Assembly: GCF_003316875.1 (NCBI RefSeq)
Contig: NZ_QMIL01000002.1
Location: 558,001 to 622,000, forward strand
Reading direction: 5' to 3'
From: Aliidiomarina celeris
Lineage (GTDB): Bacteria; Pseudomonadota; Gammaproteobacteria; Enterobacterales; Alteromonadaceae
Length of the DNA stretch: 64,000 nt
Below, one piece after another: positions 58,115 through 64,000 of this stretch; position 1 is the first letter of the stretch; the number at the start of each line of letters is the position of its first letter. The position numbers were made by a program, and so were the translations under genes. The notes beneath the pieces were generated by a model. The model was given only the letters and a program-made list of their open reading frames with translations, had not been told where the DNA came from and did not search any database.

Positions 58115-58786
58115 AGAAACAAGTAAACGTAAAGGGTTCTCAACTTGCAAAATACCGTGCAAGTAAAATTCAAATATTTCGTCGAGCTGCTCGTAGGCTG
58201 AGCGACTGCGATGTGGCGCACAATTTAAGTAGCTGGCGCCATGCATCACTTCACTGCCACGCGCCATCATGGCGTCGATAGGCATATCTCGAACTGGGAA
58301 TTGATCACGAATGGCTTGAAACAAGGCAACCCACTCGGGGTCGCGAGCACGCATGCGCTGAAAGTAAAGCGGTGTATTCTCTACGCCAAACTCCGCGCGC
58401 TCTTGCACAAACAATTCGATAATTTCTGGGTTTTGGTCGAAAAATAAAAAGTATTCGCCCATAGCGTTGCGTAGTGCACACAATGGATTAGCACTGCTTT
58501 CTCGCGCTTTTGCCATACGCTTTTGCAGTTTGTCGAGCTGACTGCTCAAGGCGCTTTTAAACAGGGTTTCTTTCGTTGGGAAGTAGCGATAAAGCGTTCC
58601 TTTTCCTACCCCTGCCATGTCGGCAATGGTTTGCGTGTCTGCAACCTGATACCCACGTTCGGCAAAGACCTGAGTTGCAACCGCAAGTATTTCCGCTTTG
58701 CGTGTTTCGGGGCTTTTGTGCACGCGCTTTTTCTTTTCTTCAGCACCCGTGTTTGTGGGTACTGGTGTTGCCTCGTTCATACTCAT
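58112..58786 (-). CDS. TetR-family repressor of the efflux operon
   Basis: A 224-residue TetR regulator. The N-terminal helix-turn-helix has VFAERGYQVADTQTIADMAG and GKGTLYRYFPTKETLF (about residues 40-75). The remaining helices form a ligand/dimer domain. It lies upstream of the adaptor-permease genes in the same direction, like many local repressors, and putative operators flank it. The first ATG (58786) has AAAGAGA upstream; a second Met two codons later is possible. The ligand is unknown. Confidence 0.92.
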   Translation of the reverse strand: MSMNEATPVPTNTGAEEKKKRVHKSPETRKAEILAVATQVFAERGYQVADTQTIADMAGVGKGTLYRYFPTKETLFKSALSSQLDKLQKRMAKARESSANPLCALRNAMGEYFLFFDQNPEIIELFVQERAEFGVENTPLYFQRMRARDPEWVALFQAIRDQFPVRDMPIDAMMARGSEVMHGASYLNCAPHRSRSAYEQLDEIFEFYLHGILQVENPLRLLVS

Positions 58787-58813
58787 TCTCTTTACCTGTT
58801 TTGCTTATCTGGC

Positions 58814-58828
58814 CACTCACTCCAGTGA
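58814..58828. promoter_or_regulatory. Second predicted TetR operator, before tetR
   Basis: CACTCACT (58814-58821) recurs from the pump operator, and TCACT-CC-AGTGA (58817-58828) forms a short inverted repeat. It is about 30 bases upstream of the tetR start, fit for autoregulation. Confidence 0.5.
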
Positions 58829-58886
58829 AATTTGTAAATTCAATGTGAGTAAAAACGATGGTTTCTACACCCTAGCTATATATGGG

Positions 58887-58904
58887 ACGGACCAGTCAGT
58901 CCGT
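58887..58904. promoter_or_regulatory. Palindrome between tetR and acyltransferase genes
   Basis: ACGGAC (58887-58892) and GTCCGT (58899-58904) flank CAGTCA; the central bases resemble the GACTG-N-CAGTC-type sites of TetR-family repressors. Its partner protein is unknown. It lies about 100 bases upstream of both divergent genes. Confidence 0.4.
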
Positions 58905-59011
58905 ATTTTATGCAAGCTGCATTTCAATTGCAATCGTTGATACTGAAAATGTGCATCGGCGGCATGTCTGCGCTATGATATGAACCTTCAATAACCCGAC
59001 GGATCGCCAGT

Positions 59012-60991
59012 TTGTTTTCACTAAAACCATCTTCCTTTCGAAATGACATCAACGGTTTACGCGCCTGGGCTGTGGTGTCTGTGGTGCTATTCCACTTTTC
59101 GCTTTTTGGCTTTAGTGGTGGGTTTTCAGGGGTTGATATTTTCTTCGTAATCTCCGGCTTTCTCATGACTGATATTGTTGTGCGAGGTTTGGTGAATAAA
59201 CAGTTTCGGTTTGGTAGTTTTTACTTTGCCCGTGCCAAACGTATTTTTCCCGCCTTAATTGCCTTGGTGCTCCTGTTGCTCGCCGCCGGCTGGTTCGTAC
59301 TCCCCACGCCCGACTACCAAGCGCTCGGTTCGCAAGCCGGCTATGCCTTAGGCTTTATTTCGAATATTGAGTTTGCAGGGGCTGAGGGCTACTTCGACAG
59401 TAATGCGCACGAAAAGTGGCTACTGCATACATGGTCGTTAGCGGTGGAATGGCAGTTTTATTTACTTTTCCCTGTTGTCGTTTGGCTTCTTTACAAAGCC
59501 GTTCGTGGCCACTTAACCGCTTTGTTCGTGGCCTTTGTGTTGGCAACGCTAGCGTCCTTCGCTTGGAGTTGGGCGCTAAGTATCGCGGCGCCCAATGAAG
59601 CTTTTTACTTACTTCCTTCTCGGGCGTGGGAAATGTTGGCAGGCGGGTTGGTATTTTTTCTTGCGCAGTTAACACGGCCACTCAAACTCCCACGTTGGAG
59701 TTTTCTCCTGGGTTGGCTACTCATTATTGTGCCGTTCTTTGCGGTTAATGGTAGCTCACAATGGCCAGCACCTTGGGCGCTGAGCTCTGTGTTTGGCACT
59801 ATGCTGGTGATGCTCGCAGCGCGGGAGAAAAGCCTGTTTACGCGAACAGCAGTGGCACAATGGCTAGGGAGCCGCTCCTACAGTATTTATTTGTGGCACT
59901 GGCCGTTAGCAGTGCTGTTGTTTTTCACTCAAAGCCAAAACCAGTGGCTTTGGGTGGGGATCATGCTGGTACTCAGTTTAATATTGGGTGACCTTTCGTA
60001 TCGCTGGATTGAAAATCCGAGCCGGCGTTGGCTTGGGCGTTTTAACAAGCGTTGGGCAGGTGCAGGCTTAGTTGCCGTGTTACTCTTAGCCTACGTGCCC
60101 GCGGCTGTAGTGAAGGAGCACCATTTTGGCGGCCGAGTAAACCCTCAGGTTGACCAAATCGCGGCCGAAACGAATAACTACAATGCACAGCGCGATCGTT
60201 GCCAAGCCAGCCGTTCAAGCGGCCAACCAATCGGGTGTACCTACGGCGGCGAGCAACTTGCCGCCATTGTGCTGGGCGACAGCCATGCTGGCGCGGTAGT
60301 GCGAGCCGTAGAGCGCGCCCTAGGCCCCCGTGTTGAAACGCATCACATACTAGACTGGACCGCGAGCGCTTGCCCGGTTATTGCCGATATTCAGCGCAGC
60401 GACACCAATCGCTACGCGTGCGCGGCGTTTATCGACTACGCCAAACGCGCACATTTAAGCTTGTCAAGTGAGGCGCCGCTGCTCATTGTTAGTCGGTTCG
60501 CGCAAACCATAGAGGGCGAAATGAGTGCACCAAATGCGCCACCGGCCGCTTATCGAAGCCAACCTTTTGCAGAGAAATCGGACGCCTATTATAACGAGAT
60601 GAACGCCGGCATTGTGGAGGCGGCCTGCTATTTCGCCCAAACAAGACCGGTGTATATGCTGCGGCCGATTCCAGAAATGCCGGTGAGCGTGCCGCAAGTG
60701 ATGGCCCGTAGCCTACTCTTTAGGGGGGACGTTGAACGGGTGCGGCTGCCGCTCGACCAGTATTATGAACGCCAACGCTATGTTGTGGAGGCGCAAAACC
60801 AAGCCGCGGAGCAGTGTGGCGTGGTGTTACTCGACGTAGAACCAACTTTCTGCGACGATAACTTTTGTTGGGGCGATAAAAACGGGCGTCCTTTGTATTT
60901 TGATGACGACCATTTAAGTGAATATGGCGCAGACTTTTTGCGCCCCGAATTTGAACGTATGTTAAACAGCGAGATGCGCAATGAACGATAA
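59012..60991 (+). CDS. OafA/YrhL-type acyltransferase with SGNH domain
   Basis: A 659-residue two-domain membrane acyltransferase. The N-terminal half (about residues 8-360) is acyltransferase-3, with FRNDINGLRAWAVVSVVLFHF and ten or so membrane segments. The C-terminal part has the SGNH/GDSL pattern GDSHAGAVV near residue 422 and DDDHLSEYGADFL near the end. It should move acetyl or other acyl groups onto a surface polysaccharide or lipopolysaccharide. The start is TTG with a weak ribosome site, so the true N terminus is less sure. Its end overlaps the next gene by eleven bases. Confidence 0.88.
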   Translation: MFSLKPSSFRNDINGLRAWAVVSVVLFHFSLFGFSGGFSGVDIFFVISGFLMTDIVVRGLVNKQFRFGSFYFARAKRIFPALIALVLLLLAAGWFVLPTPDYQALGSQAGYALGFISNIEFAGAEGYFDSNAHEKWLLHTWSLAVEWQFYLLFPVVVWLLYKAVRGHLTALFVAFVLATLASFAWSWALSIAAPNEAFYLLPSRAWEMLAGGLVFFLAQLTRPLKLPRWSFLLGWLLIIVPFFAVNGSSQWPAPWALSSVFGTMLVMLAAREKSLFTRTAVAQWLGSRSYSIYLWHWPLAVLLFFTQSQNQWLWVGIMLVLSLILGDLSYRWIENPSRRWLGRFNKRWAGAGLVAVLLLAYVPAAVVKEHHFGGRVNPQVDQIAAETNNYNAQRDRCQASRSSGQPIGCTYGGEQLAAIVLGDSHAGAVVRAVERALGPRVETHHILDWTASACPVIADIQRSDTNRYACAAFIDYAKRAHLSLSSEAPLLIVSRFAQTIEGEMSAPNAPPAAYRSQPFAEKSDAYYNEMNAGIVEAACYFAQTRPVYMLRPIPEMPVSVPQVMARSLLFRGDVERVRLPLDQYYERQRYVVEAQNQAAEQCGVVLLDVEPTFCDDNFCWGDKNGRPLYFDDDHLSEYGADFLRPEFERMLNSEMRNER

Positions 60992-62246
60992 AATATGTGT
61001 CGTTGGTCTAGGTTATGTGGGTTTGCCTTTAGCCGTGGCGTTTGCCGAGCAATACTCGGTGATTGGATTCGATATAAACGAAAGCCGTATAAGCGCATTA
61101 CGACAAGGCCGCGACGACACGCATGAAGTTACAGCTGAAGCACTACAGCAGGTTTCGGAACAATTGAGCTTTACCAGCGAAATTGAAAAATGCCAGCAGT
61201 GTACGGTTTTTATTATTACCGTTCCAACGCCGATAGACAGTGCGAACCGGCCCGACTTAAACCCTCTCATTATGGCGTCGCGCGCGGTAGGGCAAGTGCT
61301 GAAACCTAACGACTTAGTGATTTACGAGTCTACGGTTTACCCTGGTGTTACTGAAGAAGTTTGTGTGCCCGAGCTGGAGAAGGTTTCTGGCTTAGTTTTT
61401 AACCAAGACTTCCACTGTGGTTATTCGCCCGAGCGGATAAATCCGGGCGACAAAACAAACACCTTTAAAACCATTTTAAAGGTAACCTCAGGCTCTACGC
61501 CGGAGGTAGCAGAGCGAGTCGATAGCTTATATCGCAGCGTGGTGACCGCTGGCACCTATTTAGCGTCAAGTATTCGCGTAGCCGAAGCTGCCAAGGTGGT
61601 CGAAAATACACAGCGAGACGTGAACATAGCGCTGATTAACGAATTAGCGCTGATTTTTCATGAAATGGGTATTGATACGCGCGAAGTTATTGAAGCCGCG
61701 GCCACTAAGTGGAACTTTATTAAGCTCTTTCCCGGCTTAGTGGGAGGCCATTGTATTGGCGTTGACCCTTATTATTTAACTTTTAAAGCAGAAGAGTTAG
61801 GTTACAAGCCCAACTTGATTTTGTCGTCGCGGCAGATTAATAACGGCATGGCCAAATACATTGCCGAGCAGAGCGTAAAGCTCATGATCAAAGCTGGCAA
61901 GGTGATCAAAGGCGCAAAGGTACTGATACTCGGCTTCTCGTTTAAAGAAAACTGCCCCGACATTCGCAATACTAAAGTGATTGATATGGTGAACGAGCTG
62001 CACGACTACGGTGTGCAAGTGAGTGTGCATGACGCGGGTGTCGACCCTCAAGAGTTAAGCCGGTATCCGGTAGCCGTGGTAACAGACTTGGCTGCAGAAA
62101 AAGGCCAGCACGACGCAGTGATCTTGGCCGTGGGGCATAAAGCGTATTATCAAATGAGCCAGCAAGATTTCGAAGCATTGTGTGTAGACGCGCCCCTGCT
62201 GATTGATGTTAAAGGCGTAATTCCAAAGCCCTCATGGCGCTTGTAA
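60981..62246 (+). CDS. Nucleotide-sugar dehydrogenase, UDP-GlcNAc/GalNAc type (TviB/WbpA/WbpO-like)
   Basis: A 421-residue dehydrogenase that oxidises C6 of a UDP-hexose(-NAc) to the uronate for polysaccharide synthesis. The N terminus is ICVVGLGYVGLPLAVAFA (NAD motif), with SPERINPGD, and the catalytic Cys in LVGGHCIGVDPYYL near residue 258. The INPGD and Ile/Val signatures resemble UDP-HexNAc dehydrogenases (TviB, WbpO) more than UDP-glucose ones. It overlaps the acyltransferase gene, so both are co-translated; the glycosyltransferase follows at 43 bp. Confidence 0.9.
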   Translation: MNDKICVVGLGYVGLPLAVAFAEQYSVIGFDINESRISALRQGRDDTHEVTAEALQQVSEQLSFTSEIEKCQQCTVFIITVPTPIDSANRPDLNPLIMASRAVGQVLKPNDLVIYESTVYPGVTEEVCVPELEKVSGLVFNQDFHCGYSPERINPGDKTNTFKTILKVTSGSTPEVAERVDSLYRSVVTAGTYLASSIRVAEAAKVVENTQRDVNIALINELALIFHEMGIDTREVIEAAATKWNFIKLFPGLVGGHCIGVDPYYLTFKAEELGYKPNLILSSRQINNGMAKYIAEQSVKLMIKAGKVIKGAKVLILGFSFKENCPDIRNTKVIDMVNELHDYGVQVSVHDAGVDPQELSRYPVAVVTDLAAEKGQHDAVILAVGHKAYYQMSQQDFEALCVDAPLLIDVKGVIPKPSWRL

Positions 62247-62289
62247 GCCCACAGTTCGGCGAGCGCACGGTGGCGCAGAAGGATAGAAA

Positions 62290-63198
62290 ATGACTGAAAA
62301 GCTTGTTTACGATGTAAAAATGCCTTGGTACCAGAAAATTCAGGAGCACGCCCTGCGCTTGGCGGTGAGCAAATTATTGCCACTGCGGTTTTTGTATAAA
62401 AAGCCGCGTGTGCAGCCGCAGGCGAAAACAGGCCAACTGACGATTGAAATAGTAAGTCACTGCTGGCGCTATGCACACCTGCATGCGTATCAACTGAGTT
62501 CGCTGGTTACCCATGTGCCAAAAAACGTCAATATAGTTATGACTGTGTTCTACGCGAAGGAAGACGAAGCGACGAGCCAGTTGCTCGAATTCTTTGCTGA
62601 GCAACAGGTTGAAAACGTGCGTTGGAACTTCCAAGCATTGCCGCCACCCGAATTATTTCGGCGCGCGATAGGTCGAAACAGAGTGGCAAAAAATACCAGC
62701 GCCGACTGGGTTTGGTTCGCCGACTGCGACCTTATTTTTGGCGCGGGCTGCTTAGACGGTTTAGCGGAATCACTGCAAGGTAAAAGCGGTTACTTGTATT
62801 TCCCGGCACAAGAGCGGATTACACCGCTCCTCAGTAACGACAGCCCAATGCTGAAAGCAGCGAAGGCTCCAAAAGTAGTACAAGTGAACGAAAGCGATTT
62901 TACCCTGCGAACATTAGAGCGCGCGGTAGGCGCCTACCAAATTGTACATGGCGACTTGTGCCGTGAAATGGGATATTGCGACGATGTAGCGGCGTATCAG
63001 CGGCCCACCGACCGTTGGAAAAAGACCTTTGAAGACCGCGCTTTTCGTTGGTTAATTGGCACGCATGGTGAGCCTATTCAGGTGCCGTCGGTATACCGTA
63101 TTCGGCACATTGAAAAAGGGCGCTACCATGGTGGCAAAGCGAGCACTGCAATGCGCCAAAACATTCGTAAAGTGCAAGACAAAGCGCGCGAACAGTAA
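62290..63198 (+). CDS. Glycosyltransferase family-2-like protein
   Basis: A 302-residue probable sugar transferase without membrane segments. The first 50 residues are basic; a GT-A-like region begins at about residue 52 (TIEIVSHCWRYA), with the metal-binding-type DCD in WFADCDLIFGA near residue 145, and a late RWLIGTHGEPIQVPSVYRIRH. It is not a close match to a named family, and the donor sugar cannot be told, but the cassette points to surface-glycan assembly. The following peroxidase-like gene begins on the last base of its TAA. Confidence 0.7.
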   Translation: MTEKLVYDVKMPWYQKIQEHALRLAVSKLLPLRFLYKKPRVQPQAKTGQLTIEIVSHCWRYAHLHAYQLSSLVTHVPKNVNIVMTVFYAKEDEATSQLLEFFAEQQVENVRWNFQALPPPELFRRAIGRNRVAKNTSADWVWFADCDLIFGAGCLDGLAESLQGKSGYLYFPAQERITPLLSNDSPMLKAAKAPKVVQVNESDFTLRTLERAVGAYQIVHGDLCREMGYCDDVAAYQRPTDRWKKTFEDRAFRWLIGTHGEPIQVPSVYRIRHIEKGRYHGGKASTAMRQNIRKVQDKAREQ

Positions 63199-64000
63199 TG
63201 ACAATGCGGCCTAGTGTTCGACCTCAAGAAGGCGTGTGTGCAGAGCCAACTATTCATAGCTGGACTTTATTGCTCGACGTGGTGTCAGACGACGTTGCCG
63301 CGTTGCAGGGGTTGTTGCTTCGTTTTCCAAGTTTAGTGGACAGTTTAAGCGCACGTTTTTCCGAAGCAAACTTGAATGTGGTGTTAGCAATAGGGGCAGA
63401 ATATTGGCCCATTCTGGCGCCAGATAGTGAGCCACCGAGCGGATTAAAGAGCATAGAAACCAACACCGTAGGAGAGTTTGCGCTGCCACAAACCCATGCG
63501 GATTTTGCCCTCATTTGCCGCGCTGATCGTCTTGATGCAAATTATTTTGCCGTGCGGGTAATGCTCGAGTGGTTCGGCGACTTGGTGATTGTACAAGACG
63601 ACATACAAGGGTTTCGCTATTTAGACGGGCGCGATCTCTTTGGCTTTCGCATTGACCCCGATATGCCGCACGGTAATTTACGCCGCGAACTTGCTTATGT
63701 TGCTGGGCACGATTCACTCTATGCGGGCGGAAGCTATTTGTGTTTGCAGCGTGTTCAAGTGAATTTAAAGCGCTGGGAGCAACTTAGTGTTGAACAACAA
63801 CGCGAAATTATGGGGCGAGAAAAAGTGAGTGGCCAACCTTGGCCAACAGCTTTGCCGAATCATGCCGAGAAGAGCGCGCGTGGTGCGTTGGCGTTATGGC
63901 GCGTGCAAATGCCGTTAGCGAACGTGCAAACCGGTGGCGAAATGGTGTTGCATTGGAGCCGTGACCTCGCCGACATTGAGGCTTATGTGCAGCAGCGCTT
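63198..64000 (+). CDS. DyP-type peroxidase family protein (YfeX-like), 3' truncated by window end
   Basis: The gene runs off the window; 267 residues are visible. The sequence aligns with E. coli YfeX: an N-terminal ferredoxin-like half, then GFRYLDGRDLFGF, AGGSYLCLQRVQVNLKRW and the QQREIMGREK block. The proximal heme His is in LPNHAEKSARG near residue 222, and the distal Arg in LWRVQMPL near residue 235 is kept. But the catalytic GFxDGTxNP motif reads GFRIDPDMP (residue 149 on), so the distal Asp is replaced or shifted. Heme binding may be kept with peroxidase activity lost. It starts on the TAATG overlap with the glycosyltransferase. Confidence 0.8.
   Translation, partial: MTMRPSVRPQEGVCAEPTIHSWTLLLDVVSDDVAALQGLLLRFPSLVDSLSARFSEANLNVVLAIGAEYWPILAPDSEPPSGLKSIETNTVGEFALPQTHADFALICRADRLDANYFAVRVMLEWFGDLVIVQDDIQGFRYLDGRDLFGFRIDPDMPHGNLRRELAYVAGHDSLYAGGSYLCLQRVQVNLKRWEQLSVEQQREIMGREKVSGQPWPTALPNHAEKSARGALALWRVQMPLANVQTGGEMVLHWSRDLADIEAYVQQR

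Noticed and set aside
63250-63717. Several minus-strand frames near the window end
   Set aside because: They are opposite the DyP-family gene, which has clear family alignment on the plus strand.

Overview
This is chromosomal DNA from a gammaproteobacterium, most likely a marine Alteromonadales member close to Idiomarina/Pseudidiomarina. That call rests on synteny and protein character only: the division cluster ftsQAZ-lpxC-secA, then mutT/yacG/coaE/pilDCBA/nadC/ampDE/pdhR-aceEF-lpd, and an unusually rich set of secreted peptidases. Genus is an inference. G+C is about half by eye. Genes are densely packed: the largest gene-free gaps are about 225 bp (58787-59011), 219 bp (49166-49384), 182 bp (33789-33970) and 180 bp (53606-53785), so no empty stretch exceeds 300 bases. 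I saw no tRNA, rRNA, CRISPR array, transposase or prophage.

Layout. 1-8.8 kb: cell division and envelope (ftsQ, ftsA, ftsZ, lpxC), a DciA-type helicase-loader gene, an M23 peptidase where enterobacteria carry secM, secA and mutT. 8.7-14.7 kb (minus strand): yacG, coaE, the type IV pilus genes pilD, pilC, pilB, pilA, then nadC and a membrane retropepsin-like protease. 14.9-23.2 kb (plus): ampD, ampE, and the pyruvate dehydrogenase locus pdhR-aceE-aceF-lpd with two good PdhR operators before pdhR. 23.3-34 kb: an LpxO-like hydroxylase, a membrane GGDEF/EAL protein, ribA, an M13 peptidase lipoprotein, an atypical NRAMP-like transporter and a metzincin-like zinc protease. 34-46.4 kb: ogt, an unknown lipoprotein, an RND efflux pair with a divergent LysR regulator, a small unknown protein, a chromate transporter, a potassium channel, a KefB-like antiporter, a small hydrolase and a membrane-anchored phosphodiesterase. 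46.5-53.6 kb: acnB, a toxin-antitoxin pair, an S10 carboxypeptidase and prpE. 53.7-58.8 kb: palindromic repeats, then a second RND pump with its TetR regulator. 59-64 kb: a surface-glycan cassette (acyltransferase, UDP-sugar dehydrogenase, glycosyltransferase) running into a divergent DyP-type peroxidase cut by the window end.

How it fits together. Most of the window is core: division, lipid A, Sec export, pilus assembly, peptidoglycan recycling and central carbon entry. The accessory parts are the two pumps with their operators, the toxin-antitoxin module, the repeat cluster and the glycan/DyP end. The M13, metzincin-like and S10 peptidases fit an organism that feeds on peptides. The least expected signals are the DyP-family protein lacking its distal catalytic motif, the NRAMP relative lacking the usual metal ligands, a shortened PilB, and a palindromic repeat that supplies the stop codon of an efflux pump gene. 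No clearly new multi-gene system is evident.
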